Below are positions 8,033 to 17,155 of a stretch of DNA of 64,000 nucleotides, one piece after another. Within the stretch, counting starts at the first letter, position 1. Each line of letters starts with the position of its first letter. The stretch is from Pseudomonadales bacterium. GTDB taxonomy: Bacteria; Pseudomonadota; Gammaproteobacteria; Pseudomonadales; Azotimanducaceae. Position numbers and translations under genes: made by a program. A model generated the notes under the pieces. It ran no database searches, was not told where the DNA came from, and saw nothing but the letters and a program-made list of their open reading frames with translations. The stretch lies in NCBI GenBank assembly GCA_019634925.1, contig JAHCAL010000004.1:186001-250000 (forward strand). Direction: 5' to 3'.

Positions 8033-8797
8033 TTGCCACCGCCATCAGCCAACGTCGTCAAGTCCGCGGCACGTGTGCTGGAGATCTTCGAGCTCTTTGA
8101 TGAGCTGCGCAGGCCAGTGTCGATCAACGAGGTCGCCGAACACCTCCGCTATCCGCATTCCAGCGCCGCCGCTCTGCTGCGTAGCCTGGAAAGTCTCGGT
8201 TACCTCGAGTACGACTCGACCGAGAAAGAGTTCTTTCCGAGCATCCGAATTTCGATGCTGGGACAATGGGTCGAGCATGAGAGTCTGCCGGTCAAGGCTG
8301 TGCAGAGGCTCATGCAGGAGCTGCTCGATGCCACGCAATGCACGGTCATCGCCGCCATCCGGTCCGGCGTGCACGTGCAGTACATCAAGGTCCTGCAGGG
8401 CACAACGGCCATCCGTTACCACGTCAAGCCGGGCACCCGAAGGCTGCTTCACGCCTCCACACTGGGTCGTGTGCTGCTAAGCCAGTACGACCCACCGGAA
8501 GCCGAACGCCTGCTCCAACAATCCATGGCCCGAGACCCGGACTGCAAGGCGTCACGCGATGACCTGCGGCGCGCGATCAAGCAGGCGCGAGAGCACGGCT
8601 TTGCCGTCTGCACAGGACTGATCGTACCCGGCGCCACCATGGTGGGCGTGCCGATGAACCTGGACCGGGGCGGCCGGCCCGCCGCCATCGGTCTCGCCGC
8701 GCCCGAAGAGTGGATCGCCACGAGGCGCCAGGAGCATCTCACCGTGCTTAGAAAGACGCTCGACCGATACGCTACGCCTGCGGAGAAGCGCGCGTGA
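8033..8797 (+). CDS. IclR family transcriptional regulator
   Basis: The 254-aa protein has an N-terminal winged helix (SAARVLEIFELFDELRRPVSI then HSSAAALLRSLESLGYLEYD) and a C-terminal effector-binding domain with LLHASTLGRVLLS and the GLIVPGATMVGVPM strand. The start is TTG 8033, preceded by AAGGAAGGAA; the open frame extends further upstream but through the divergent promoter and ferredoxin. It is divergent from the ferredoxin-P450 operon and heads the long catabolic run, so it probably senses a pathway acid and controls both directions. The stop overlaps the next GTG (8794). Confidence 0.9.
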   Translation: MPPPSANVVKSAARVLEIFELFDELRRPVSINEVAEHLRYPHSSAAALLRSLESLGYLEYDSTEKEFFPSIRISMLGQWVEHESLPVKAVQRLMQELLDATQCTVIAAIRSGVHVQYIKVLQGTTAIRYHVKPGTRRLLHASTLGRVLLSQYDPPEAERLLQQSMARDPDCKASRDDLRRAIKQAREHGFAVCTGLIVPGATMVGVPMNLDRGGRPAAIGLAAPEEWIATRRQEHLTVLRKTLDRYATPAEKRA

Positions 8798-9984
8798 GCG
8801 CGCCCTCGACCATCCCGGCCATGCCTCAACCGCGCATAGAGACGCGTCTGTGCCAGTTGCTGGGGATTCAGCACCCTATCGTGCTGGCCGGCATGCCCGG
8901 AGTCGCCGGCCCAGAACTCACTGCCGCCGTGTCCAATGCCGGCGGATTGGGAATGCTGGCTGTTCATGCTGGTACGCCGGACGAGCTTCGCGCCCTGATC
9001 CGCCGCACCCGCGAACTCACCGACAGACCGTTCGGCGTCTTCCTCACCCTGCCGGATTCCCGGCCCTACGGATTGCCGCGCCCCGGACAGCGTGCCCGCC
9101 TCCCCGCAGACGAGCTGGTCGACTGTCTCGAATTCGCCGAATCCTTCATGGAGCAGCACGGTCTCGACCATCAGGACGAATCCGGACCGCCGGGCGTGAT
9201 CCCACTATGCACGCCCGCATTTCTCGATGCCCACCTCCAGGTAGTGATCGAGGAACAGGTACCTGTCTTCGCTGCCGGCCTGGGAACGCCGCTTCCCGAT
9301 CTCAAGGTACTCCACGATCACGGAATCCTGGTGATCGCCCCGGCCGGAACTGTCCGGGACGCGGTGCAGCTGGCAACCGCCGGTGTCGACGTGGTCGTCG
9401 CTCAGGGCCACGAGGCCGGCGGACCGAACGCACCGGTCGGTACCCTGCCGCTCGTCCCTCAAGTCGTCGACGCCCTCGGACCCGGACTGCCCGTGCTGGC
9501 CGGTGGCGGCATCGGTGACGGGCGCGGTGTCGCAGCCGCGTTGATGCTCGGTGCACAGGGCGCGTGGATCGGCACTGCATTTCTTGCGGCGCGCGAGGCC
9601 CGCCTGCCGGACTTTCAACGACGCGCGCTGATTGGTGCCGGCGACGACTCCACGGTCGTGACCCGATCCATCACCGGTCAGCCGCTGCGAACATTGCGCT
9701 CGCGCTGGACCGACACGTGGGAGCGCACCGAGCTCGAGCCGCTCGCCGCACCCTACCAGGCCCGGATATCCGGCCCAGTGCTGGCAGCCGCCCTCAGCAG
9801 CGGCCGCGCGGACGTCCACCCGGGCACCGCAGGCCCGGCCGCCGGCTTTATCCGATGCATCCGGCCTACCGAAAATATACTCGCCGACCTGGTATCCGGC
9901 GCACGCGCGGCTCTCGATCGACCATTCGACGTCGGCGTTCACCCTACCCCCCTCGTTCAACAGCTTCGTAGGATACCCTCATGA
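8794..9984 (+). CDS. Nitronate monooxygenase-like flavoprotein
   Basis: A 396-aa FMN TIM-barrel enzyme of the nitronate monooxygenase / 2-nitropropane dioxygenase family. The FMN-binding and catalytic pieces are visible: HPIVLAGMPGVAGPELTAAV at the N-terminus, the catalytic histidine in VVAQGHEAGGP, and the phosphate-binding PVLAGGGIGDGRGV. GTG 8794 overlaps the iclR stop. Members inside acyl-CoA clusters often act as enoyl or steroid-like reductases or remain uncharacterised, so nitronate need not be the substrate. Confidence 0.88.
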   Translation: MSAPSTIPAMPQPRIETRLCQLLGIQHPIVLAGMPGVAGPELTAAVSNAGGLGMLAVHAGTPDELRALIRRTRELTDRPFGVFLTLPDSRPYGLPRPGQRARLPADELVDCLEFAESFMEQHGLDHQDESGPPGVIPLCTPAFLDAHLQVVIEEQVPVFAAGLGTPLPDLKVLHDHGILVIAPAGTVRDAVQLATAGVDVVVAQGHEAGGPNAPVGTLPLVPQVVDALGPGLPVLAGGGIGDGRGVAAALMLGAQGAWIGTAFLAAREARLPDFQRRALIGAGDDSTVVTRSITGQPLRTLRSRWTDTWERTELEPLAAPYQARISGPVLAAALSSGRADVHPGTAGPAAGFIRCIRPTENILADLVSGARAALDRPFDVGVHPTPLVQQLRRIPS

Positions 9985-11099
9985 ATTACCCCATCATCTC
10001 CGCGGACTCCCACATCACGGAAGCTCCGAACACGTATACCGACTACATCGACAAGCAATGGCGCGACAAGGCGCCGCGCATCGTGACGACCGAGAGTCAG
10101 GGCGACGTGTTCGTCATTGACGGCATGGAGCGCCCCATCGCGCTCGGCCTGGTCGCCGCCGCCGGCAAGGATCCCGACGACCTCGCCGAAGGCGGGGTTC
10201 GGTTCGACGACCTGCATCGCGGAGGTTGGGATCCACACGCTCGGCTCGCCGAGCAGGATCAGGACGGCGTGGCGGCAGAAATCATCTACCCAACGGTCGG
10301 CATGATGCTGTGCAACCACAGCGACTTCGCCTACAAAGATGCCTGCTTCGCGGCCTACAACCGCTGGATTGCGGAATACTGTGCCACCCACCCGGCCCGT
10401 CTGCTGGGCTGCGGTCAATCGGCTGCGACGAACCCACAGCGCACGGTGGAAGATCTCCGGGAGATCAGGAGGTTGGGCCTGCGGGGGGTCATGCTTTCGG
10501 GAAACCCGGGGGAGAAAGACTTCGACGACCCGGTCTGGAACCCGGTCTGGGAGGCGGCCATCGAGCTCGGTCTGCCGGTGTCGTTTCACATTCTGACCAT
10601 CCGGGGGTCGAGCCACTTCCGCGGTCCGCGCATCAACAGCTTCCTGTCCATCATCCGCGGCAACCAGGACATCATGGGGACGCTGATCTTCGGGGGCGTA
10701 TTCGAACGTTACCCCGATCTGAAGGTCGTCTGCGTGGAAGCGGACGCAGGCTGGGTCCCCCACTACATGTATCGCATGGATCATGCGTACAAGCGACACC
10801 GCCGTTGGCTCGCGCCCGGCGTCACGCTGTCGAAGTTGCCGAGCGAGTTCTTTGCCGATCACATCTACACCACGTTCCAGGACGACTGGGTGGCCTTTCG
10901 CTCTGCCGATCAGATGAACTGGCGCCGGCTGATGTGGGCCAACGACTTCCCCCACTCGGATTCGACCTGGCCTTGGTCACAGGAGATGCTGGCCGAGCAC
11001 ACGGCTCAGCTCACCGACGAGCAGAAACGCGCCATCCTGTGCGACAACGTCGCCCAACTATATGGCATCGACCTCGGCACGCTGCGAGCCGCGGCCTGA
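9981..11099 (+). CDS. Amidohydrolase family 2 metal-dependent hydrolase
   Basis: A 372-aa TIM-barrel hydrolase of the amidohydrolase-2 (ACMSD-like) family. Metal-binding elements are ADSHITEAPNTY near the N-terminus, SFHI in the middle and WANDFPHSDSTWP near the C-terminus. It may open or decarboxylate a cyclic intermediate. ATG 9981 overlaps the preceding stop (ATGA). A second, related amidohydrolase is at 18733. The pair bracketing beta-oxidation genes is a feature of degradation clusters for cyclic compounds. Exact reaction unknown. Confidence 0.9.
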   Translation: MNYPIISADSHITEAPNTYTDYIDKQWRDKAPRIVTTESQGDVFVIDGMERPIALGLVAAAGKDPDDLAEGGVRFDDLHRGGWDPHARLAEQDQDGVAAEIIYPTVGMMLCNHSDFAYKDACFAAYNRWIAEYCATHPARLLGCGQSAATNPQRTVEDLREIRRLGLRGVMLSGNPGEKDFDDPVWNPVWEAAIELGLPVSFHILTIRGSSHFRGPRINSFLSIIRGNQDIMGTLIFGGVFERYPDLKVVCVEADAGWVPHYMYRMDHAYKRHRRWLAPGVTLSKLPSEFFADHIYTTFQDDWVAFRSADQMNWRRLMWANDFPHSDSTWPWSQEMLAEHTAQLTDEQKRAILCDNVAQLYGIDLGTLRAAA

Positions 11100-11143
11100 G
11101 TCAGGGTCCGGTTCAGCCGATCGAAGACAACATTGGAGGACTG

Positions 11144-12253
11144 ATGCATTTTGGACTGAGCGAAGAACAGACGATGCTCCAGGACATGCTGCGCCGCTGC
11201 CTGGGGGAGCGTCTCGATCTGGAGACATTGAAGCGCACGGCCGGCCAGCCATGCGACCCGGATCTGTGGCGGGCGCTGGTGGAGCTCGGCGTCACCGGGG
11301 CGTTGATTCCGGAAGACCACGGCGGCTCCGGGCTCGGCATGCTGGAGGCGGAGGTGATTGCTGAATCCATGGGGCGGTCGGTGGCGCCCGCCCCCTATCT
11401 CGGCACCGCGGTGCTGGCGCCGCTGGCTTGGCAGCTCGCCGGCACACCTGAGCAGCGGGAGCGACATCTCGCACCGATTGCGAGCGGCGAACATCGCTAC
11501 GGCGTCGGCCTCACCGAGGTCGCTGGAGCACCACGCCACTTCGGCAAGGTAACCCTCGAGGACAATCGCGCCTGGGGACGCTGCTACTTCGTGCTCGATG
11601 CGAGCGACGCCAGCCATTTTCTGCTGACCGCCAACGCAGATACGCTGGTAGTCATCGAGCGTGATGCGGAAGGCGTGTCGATCGAGATGCTGAACGACGT
11701 CGACCGTACCCGCGGTTTTGCCGTCGTCGGCCTGGAGCGCACGCCGTTCGAGACCGTCGGCGAATCTGGAGGGGCGGCACAGGCCATCGACGCCCTCCTG
11801 GCCGCGGGGCGGCTGATGCTCGCAGCCGACACCTTTGGCGCCGCCGAGGCCATGCTGTTCCGGGCCCGGGATTACTCGATGGAACGCTTCCAATTCGACC
11901 GCCCCATCGGCTCGTTCCAGGGCGTCAAGCATCTCCTGGCTGACATGGTCACCGATCTCGAGCCGTGCCGCTCGCTGATCTGGTACGCCGCCCACGTCTT
12001 CGACGAACAGCCGGCGGAGCGGGTCCTGCACGCCTGTCACGCCAAATCCCTGGCCTCCGAGATCGGCAAGTTCATCGCCCGCTCCTCGATCGAGATTCAC
12101 GGCGGGATGGGCTTCACCGAAGAGCTGGGCCTGCACCTCTGGTACAAGCGCATCGAAGCGAATCGCCAGCTGCTCGGGGGCCCCGAAACCGTCCGCCACG
12201 CCGCTGCCGTCGATCAGGGCTGGGTCCAGCCGCTGACCGCCACTGCCACTTGA
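11144..12253 (+). CDS. Acyl-CoA dehydrogenase, small-type subunit
   Basis: An FAD-dependent acyl-CoA dehydrogenase of 369 aa. N-terminal MHFGLSEEQTMLQDMLRRCL and the C-terminal helix segment SSIEIHGGMGFTEELGLHLW are diagnostic. It is followed 10 bases later by a second, longer acyl-CoA dehydrogenase. Adjacent unequal pairs of this kind form alpha2beta2 heterotetramers in steroid side-chain degradation, so these two may be one enzyme. ATG 11144 has GGAGGA upstream. The open frame before it, inside the amidohydrolase gene, is a shadow. Confidence 0.92.
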   Translation: MHFGLSEEQTMLQDMLRRCLGERLDLETLKRTAGQPCDPDLWRALVELGVTGALIPEDHGGSGLGMLEAEVIAESMGRSVAPAPYLGTAVLAPLAWQLAGTPEQRERHLAPIASGEHRYGVGLTEVAGAPRHFGKVTLEDNRAWGRCYFVLDASDASHFLLTANADTLVVIERDAEGVSIEMLNDVDRTRGFAVVGLERTPFETVGESGGAAQAIDALLAAGRLMLAADTFGAAEAMLFRARDYSMERFQFDRPIGSFQGVKHLLADMVTDLEPCRSLIWYAAHVFDEQPAERVLHACHAKSLASEIGKFIARSSIEIHGGMGFTEELGLHLWYKRIEANRQLLGGPETVRHAAAVDQGWVQPLTATAT

Positions 12254-12263
12254 GGAGTCTTTC

Positions 12264-13514
12264 ATGGATCTGAGCTACGGCCCGGAGTACGACGAGTTTC
12301 GCGCTGAAGTTCGCGAGTTCTGCCGTAACCATCGTCCGGCGAAGCATCGCAGCCGCGGCATACCAGGCGTCACCGAGCGTCCGAACCCCGACGTGCTGGC
12401 CTGGCAGGCCAAGCTCATCGAGCACGGCTACGCCGCTCGCACCATCCCCAAGGAGCACGGCGGCTACGGCGCCAAGCCCGACATCATCGAGAGTCGCATC
12501 ATTCAGGAGGAATTCCTGGCCGCCGGCCTGCCCCTCGGGCTCAGCAATCAGGGCATCTCGATGCTGGTGCCGACCCTGCTGGAAGTAGGTACCGCGGAAC
12601 AATGCGCCGCCTACATCCGCCCGACCATCTATGGCGAGATGATCTGGTGTCAGGGTTATTCCGAGCCTGGCGCCGGCAGTGACCTCGCCAGCCTGCGCAC
12701 CCGAGCGGAGCTCGATGGCGACGACTGGGTCATCAACGGCCAGAAGATCTGGACCAGTTCCGCCCACGTCGCCGATATGTGCTTCATCCTCGTGCGCACG
12801 GAACCGGAAGCGCCGAAGCACCACGGTATCAGCTATCTGCTGATGCCCATGGACCGGCCCGGCATCGACATCCGTCCGCTCGTCACCATGACCGGAGACG
12901 CGACGTTCAACGAGGTGTTCCTCAACGACGTGCGCATCCCGGCAAAGAACATCGTCGGTGCCCGCGGCCAGGGCTGGCACGTGGCCAACGTGACGCTCAA
13001 GTACGAGCGCGGCATGCTCGGCAGCGCCGATCAGGGCCAGAGCGGCATCAAAGGCCTGGTGGAGCTGCTCCAGGAGGAAACTGTCGGCTCGGGCAGGGCC
13101 ATGGACCTCGACCACTACCGCGACCGGCTGCTCAGGCTTCAGGGGCGTACGCTGGCCAACAAGTACCACGGGATGCGGCTGCTGTCGCAATCGATCAACG
13201 GCGAGCAGACCGGCACGGAGGGTTTGATCACCAAGCTCTCGGCAACCGAGCTCGCGTACGACATCTATTCCCTGGGCGTGGACGTGCTCGGCGAGACCGG
13301 CACGCTCTACAACGGCAGCCCCTACCAGGCCGAGCGGGATTGGCAGAAAAGCCTGCTCGGCTGCTTTACGGGCATCATCGGCGGTGGCTCCGCAAACATC
13401 CAACGCAACATCATCGCCGAACGTGGTCTGGGGCTGCCGCGTGAGCCGCAAGTGCGGTTCGACAACGGTCGCTGGGAGATGATGCCGTCCGCGAGCAACA
13501 AGGGAGGTAACTGA
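12264..13514 (+). CDS. Acyl-CoA dehydrogenase, large-type subunit
   Basis: An acyl-CoA dehydrogenase of 416 aa and probable partner of the preceding gene. Seen are WCQGYSEPGAGSDLASLRTR (FAD/substrate loop), DDWVINGQKIWTSSA, and the C-terminal IIGGGSANIQRNIIAERGLG. ATG 12264 follows GAGGAGTC. The gene ends in TGATG with the downstream hydratase start. It introduces a 2,3 double bond into an acyl-CoA; chain specificity unknown. Confidence 0.93.
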   Translation: MDLSYGPEYDEFRAEVREFCRNHRPAKHRSRGIPGVTERPNPDVLAWQAKLIEHGYAARTIPKEHGGYGAKPDIIESRIIQEEFLAAGLPLGLSNQGISMLVPTLLEVGTAEQCAAYIRPTIYGEMIWCQGYSEPGAGSDLASLRTRAELDGDDWVINGQKIWTSSAHVADMCFILVRTEPEAPKHHGISYLLMPMDRPGIDIRPLVTMTGDATFNEVFLNDVRIPAKNIVGARGQGWHVANVTLKYERGMLGSADQGQSGIKGLVELLQEETVGSGRAMDLDHYRDRLLRLQGRTLANKYHGMRLLSQSINGEQTGTEGLITKLSATELAYDIYSLGVDVLGETGTLYNGSPYQAERDWQKSLLGCFTGIIGGGSANIQRNIIAERGLGLPREPQVRFDNGRWEMMPSASNKGGN

Positions 13515-14362
13515 TGGCCGCAAAAGCGCTGTCGCCTGACATGGTGGGGACCGAGTTCGAGCCCACCACGGTAAGCTGGAACGAAAAAGACGTGATGCTC
13601 TACGCCCTGGGAGTCGGCGCACGGCCGAGCAGAGATCTCGATTTCATCTACGAAGGGCGGGGGCCCAAGGTGCTGCCGACTTTCGCCGTCATTCCCGGGA
13701 TGCGGGCCATGGGCAGCATCAACAAGGTGGTGGAGCTCCCCATCGCGCGGATGCTGCACGGAGAGCAAGGCATCACGTTGCACCGGCCGCTTCCGCCAAG
13801 CGGCGAGCTGACCATGACCAGCCGAATCTCGGAGATCTGGGACAAAGGCAAGGCGGCCGTCATCGGCGTCACCGCCGATTTCAGCGACGCCGACGGCATC
13901 GTATTCTCGACACACTCCACGCTGTTCTGGATCGGCGGCGGCGGGTTCGGCGGCCAATCCGGGCCCAGCACCCGCGACCTCAATCAGCCGCCGGACCGTG
14001 CCCCCGATCACGAGGTACGGGACGTGACGAGGGAGGAACAGGGTGCAATCTATCGTCTGAGCGGCGATCGGGTCGCGCTGCACATCGATCCCGAGTTTGC
14101 GGGGAAGGCGGGCTACGACAAGCCGTTCATGCACGGACTGTGCACTTACGGCTTCGTCGGCCGCGCCGTGCTGCACGAGTTGTGTGGCAACGACCCCGCG
14201 AACTTCGTGAGTCTCGAGGGGCGATTCTCCGAGCGCGTGGAGTTCGAAGACGAGATCATCACCCGCATATGGGTCGAGGAACCGGGCAGCGCCGTCGTGC
14301 AGGCCGTGACCCAGGACGGCAAAGTCGCGCTGTCCCAGGCTCGGGCCCGGTATCGCGCGTGA
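13514..14362 (+). CDS. MaoC-like (R)-specific enoyl-CoA hydratase, double hotdog
   Basis: At 282 aa this is the two-domain hydratase-2 type. The N-terminal half has the family motif [20 protein letters not shown]; the C-terminal catalytic half has [17 protein letters not shown], supplying the Asp and His of the active site, and [15 protein letters not shown]. In most relatives the segment reads SGDxNPLH; here NP is replaced by VA. It hydrates the enoyl-CoA made by the dehydrogenase pair, giving an (R)-3-hydroxyacyl-CoA. The start ATG 13514 shares its A with the upstream stop. Confidence 0.9.
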   Translation: MAAKALSPDMVGTEFEPTTVSWNEKDVMLYALGVGARPSRDLDFIYEGRGPKVLPTFAVIPGMRAMGSINKVVELPIARMLHGEQGITLHRPLPPSGELTMTSRISEIWDKGKAAVIGVTADFSDADGIVFSTHSTLFWIGGGGFGGQSGPSTRDLNQPPDRAPDHEVRDVTREEQGAIYRLSGDRVALHIDPEFAGKAGYDKPFMHGLCTYGFVGRAVLHELCGNDPANFVSLEGRFSERVEFEDEIITRIWVEEPGSAVVQAVTQDGKVALSQARARYRA

Positions 14363-15162
14363 GCACGTTCGCCAACCTGTTCCAGGCCCGCCGACAGAAT
14401 GGATCCTGGACCTTCGAGCTCGAAGCACGGTTCAACGGCGCCTTCGGTGGCACCAACGGCGGCGTTGCGGCGGCGGTCTCGCTAAACGCCGCCCGCGGCG
14501 AACGGCACGGACTGGTGCCTGCAGCCATCGATTGTCATTTTCTGAAGGGCTGCCGGCCCGGCACGGCAACCGTGACCACACGGCCGCTGAGCGAAGGCCG
14601 TACGCTGACCGTGATCGCTACCGAGACGCGCGACCACACGGGATCGCTCTGCACCACGGCGCTGGTGACTCTGGTGAATGCCGACCGGCTCGAGCAGGCT
14701 CTCAGGGTTCTACCGACGATCTGCGTACCCGCCGACCACTCCGCGGAGCCGCTGCCATGGCGACAGCCGGCAGGCCACCCAATCCCGTTGATCGACACCT
14801 TCGCACCCGAAATCGTCGCCAGTTCCGGCGACAGCACGACGACCCGCATCCGTCTGGGGTTCGATGTCCGGGGAGCGACCGCCGAGGCGGTGTGCATCGC
14901 CGCCGACATCTCGGTCGGGCCGCCGGTGGGCCGGGCAGTGAGCGGGCGTGCGTCGTTGCCGAATCCGAACCTGGCCCTGCGCTTCTCCGGCGCCAGCTAT
15001 GCAGGATCGCATCTGCAGAGTTACTGCCGGCTCGCCCAGATCGAGGCTGGCCTCGCGTGCACCGAGATCCGGGTAGGCAGCGACGAGATGCTGCTCGGCA
15101 CCGGCACCTCCATGACCACGTGCCTGCCGCTGCCCGGATCCAGCGGCCGAGGCGGCGGATAG
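14359..15162 (+). CDS. Acyl-CoA thioesterase-like double-hotdog protein
   Basis: A 267-aa protein resembling the thioesterase-like (TesB/4HBT_3) family: [20 protein letters not shown] at residues about 27-46, then [16 protein letters not shown] and [15 protein letters not shown] in the first hotdog, and a weaker second hotdog. It is probably a pathway thioesterase that recycles CoA. The GTG start at 14359 overlaps the MaoC stop (GTGA). The C-terminal end (GSSGRGGG) is low complexity. Confidence 0.75.
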   Translation: MSTFANLFQARRQNGSWTFELEARFNGAFGGTNGGVAAAVSLNAARGERHGLVPAAIDCHFLKGCRPGTATVTTRPLSEGRTLTVIATETRDHTGSLCTTALVTLVNADRLEQALRVLPTICVPADHSAEPLPWRQPAGHPIPLIDTFAPEIVASSGDSTTTRIRLGFDVRGATAEAVCIAADISVGPPVGRAVSGRASLPNPNLALRFSGASYAGSHLQSYCRLAQIEAGLACTEIRVGSDEMLLGTGTSMTTCLPLPGSSGRGGG

Positions 15163-15164
15163 AC

Positions 15165-16334
15165 GTGGCCGGACCGCTCGCAGGCGTGCGCATCGTCGAG
15201 ATGGCCGGCATCGGCCCCGGGCCGATGTGCGCAATGCTGCTCGCCGACCTTGGCGCCGAAGTCGTCCGTGTCGACCGCGTGGCGCCCGCCGATCTCGGCC
15301 TGCCGCGGGAGCCGGCGGCGGATCCCCTGCTGCGCGGCCGCCGCTCGGTTGCCGTGGACCTCAAGCAGCCAGAAGGGGTGAGCACGGTCATGGCGCTGGT
15401 GAGCCGGGCGGATGCCTTGATCGAGGGCTTCCGCCCGGGGGTGATGGAGCGGCTCGGCCTGGGGCCGCAGGCCTGCCTCGCCGAGAATCCCCGTCTGATT
15501 TACGGTCGCATGACGGGCTGGGGGCAGGACGGCCCTCTTGCCCAGGCGGCCGGGCACGACATCAACTACATCGCGCTGGTGGGCGCCCTGGATGCCATCG
15601 GCCGCGAAGGCGAGCCGCCCGTTCATCCCCTGAACCTGGTCGGCGACTTCGGGGGCGGTGCGCTCTATCTGGCCATGGGCGTGCTCGCCGGCCTCATCGA
15701 AGCCGGCCGCTCCGGTCAGGGTCAGGTGATCGACTGCGCGATGACAGACGGCGCCGCGTCCCTGATGACGCTCTTCTACGGTATGAAGCACGCCGGGCGC
15801 TGGCGCGAGCGCCGCGGCACCAATGCCATCGATGGCGGCTCGCACTTCTACAACGTCTATGAGACCCGCGACGGCAGGTACGTCTCCGTGGGCGCGATCG
15901 AGCCGAAGTTCTACGCCGAGCTGCTCGACAAGCTGGGGCTCGACGCCGCGGACCTGCCCCCTCAACACGACCGCACTGCCTGGCCGGAAATGAAGGCGCG
16001 GTTCGCCGCCGTTTTCTGCACCCGGACCCGGGACGAGTGGTGCGAGTTGCTCGAGGGCAGCGATACCTGCTTTGCGCCGGTGCTGAATCTCTCGGAGAGC
16101 CTCGAGCACGCGCACAACCGGGCACGACACACGTTCGTGTCCCCGGGCGGCGTGCCGCAACCGGCGCCGGCGCCCCGCTTCAGCCGCACGCCCTGCGAGC
16201 TCACCCGGCCGCCCGCCGCGTCCGGCGGGGACTCCCGCACGGTGCTGCTCGACTGGGGGTTCGATGCCGATCGCGTGCGGCGCCTCGAAGAGGCGGGGGT
16301 GATTCGCCAGGCCCCCGAACCGCCACCGGACTGA
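15165..16334 (+). CDS. Alpha-methylacyl-CoA racemase-like CoA-transferase III family protein
   Basis: At 389 aa this is a CaiB/BaiF-fold protein. The motif [19 protein letters not shown] followed by [17 protein letters not shown] matches alpha-methylacyl-CoA racemases, where that His and Asp are the catalytic pair. It would interconvert (2R)- and (2S)-methylacyl-CoA, which points to a branched-chain substrate such as an isoprenoid or steroid side chain. GTG 15165 lies 2 bases after the upstream stop. A plain CoA-transferase role is the alternative. Confidence 0.85.
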   Translation: MAGPLAGVRIVEMAGIGPGPMCAMLLADLGAEVVRVDRVAPADLGLPREPAADPLLRGRRSVAVDLKQPEGVSTVMALVSRADALIEGFRPGVMERLGLGPQACLAENPRLIYGRMTGWGQDGPLAQAAGHDINYIALVGALDAIGREGEPPVHPLNLVGDFGGGALYLAMGVLAGLIEAGRSGQGQVIDCAMTDGAASLMTLFYGMKHAGRWRERRGTNAIDGGSHFYNVYETRDGRYVSVGAIEPKFYAELLDKLGLDAADLPPQHDRTAWPEMKARFAAVFCTRTRDEWCELLEGSDTCFAPVLNLSESLEHAHNRARHTFVSPGGVPQPAPAPRFSRTPCELTRPPAASGGDSRTVLLDWGFDADRVRRLEEAGVIRQAPEPPPD

Positions 16335-16345
16335 GGAGACGATTC

Positions 16346-17155
16346 ATGCGCAAGCTCGGCCCCTACCCACTGCTGGACGTGACCCTGGACCACGACCACG
16401 TCGCCACCGTCGAGCTGCGGAACGGCGACCACAACCATTTCAACATGGACATGCTCACCGGCCTAGCGGACGCTTTCGAGGCGCTGGACGAGGAGCCGGA
16501 GTGCCGGTCGATCGTGCTCGCTGCCGCCGGGCGGGCCTTTTGTGCCGGCGCCGATTTTCAGGGCGGACGCCAGGGGGCCCAGCCGGCAGGATTGCGCAGC
16601 TCGCGCGGCGACGGCGTCGACGGACACCTCTACGCGCAGGCGGTCCGACTGTTCGGCAATCGCAAACCCATCGTCGGAGCCATCCACGGTGCCGCCGTCG
16701 GCGGCGGGCTCGGGCTCGCCCTGGTGCCCGACTTCCGCGTCGGCTGTCCCGAGTCACGCTTCAGTGCCAACTTCACGCTGCTCGGCATCCATCCCGGGTT
16801 CGGCCTGAGCTATACGCTGCCCCGCCTGATCGGCGTGCAGGCCGCGTGCGACATGTTTTATACCGGCCGCCGGGTGAAAGGTGATGAAGCGCTGGCGCTC
16901 GGGCTGCTGGACCGGCTGGTCAGCCGGGACCACGTTCGCGAGGCCGCGCGGCAGAAGGCGCTGCAGATTGCCGCGGCAGCGCCGCTTGCCGTGGTCTCGG
17001 TGCGGCAGACCCTGCGCGGGCATCTCGCCGACGAGGTGCGGCAGGCCACGGCGCACGAGCTCGAGGAGCAGAACTGGCTGCTCAAGACGGCGGACGCGCG
17101 CGAAGGCGTGCGCGCCGTGGCCGAGCGCAGAACCGGGAGGTTCATCGGACAATGA
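16346..17155 (+). CDS. Enoyl-CoA hydratase/isomerase family protein
   Basis: A crotonase-fold protein of 269 aa. The two oxyanion-hole segments are RAFCAGADFQGG and IHGAAVGGGLGLALVPDF, followed by FTLLGIHPGFGLSYTLPRLI. It could act as hydratase, isomerase or C-C hydrolase. ATG 16346 has GAGGAGA upstream. The stop overlaps the next gene (ATGA at 17152). The cluster now has both MaoC-type and crotonase-type hydratases, suggesting two rounds of oxidation or a ring-cleaving crotonase. Confidence 0.92.
   Translation: MRKLGPYPLLDVTLDHDHVATVELRNGDHNHFNMDMLTGLADAFEALDEEPECRSIVLAAAGRAFCAGADFQGGRQGAQPAGLRSSRGDGVDGHLYAQAVRLFGNRKPIVGAIHGAAVGGGLGLALVPDFRVGCPESRFSANFTLLGIHPGFGLSYTLPRLIGVQAACDMFYTGRRVKGDEALALGLLDRLVSRDHVREAARQKALQIAAAAPLAVVSVRQTLRGHLADEVRQATAHELEEQNWLLKTADAREGVRAVAERRTGRFIGQ

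Noticed and set aside
10226..11143. Long upstream extension of the acyl-CoA dehydrogenase frame
   Set aside because: It lies inside the amidohydrolase gene in another frame and has no protein-family similarity; ATG 11144 with GGAGGA is the start.
12114..13622. 502-aa minus-strand open frame opposite the acyl-CoA dehydrogenase
   Set aside because: Composition is that of a GC-rich antisense shadow; the plus strand encodes a clear acyl-CoA dehydrogenase with family motifs.
15021..16160. 379-aa minus-strand open frame
   Set aside because: Shadow of the racemase-like gene; repeats of Arg, Ala and His without recognisable domain.
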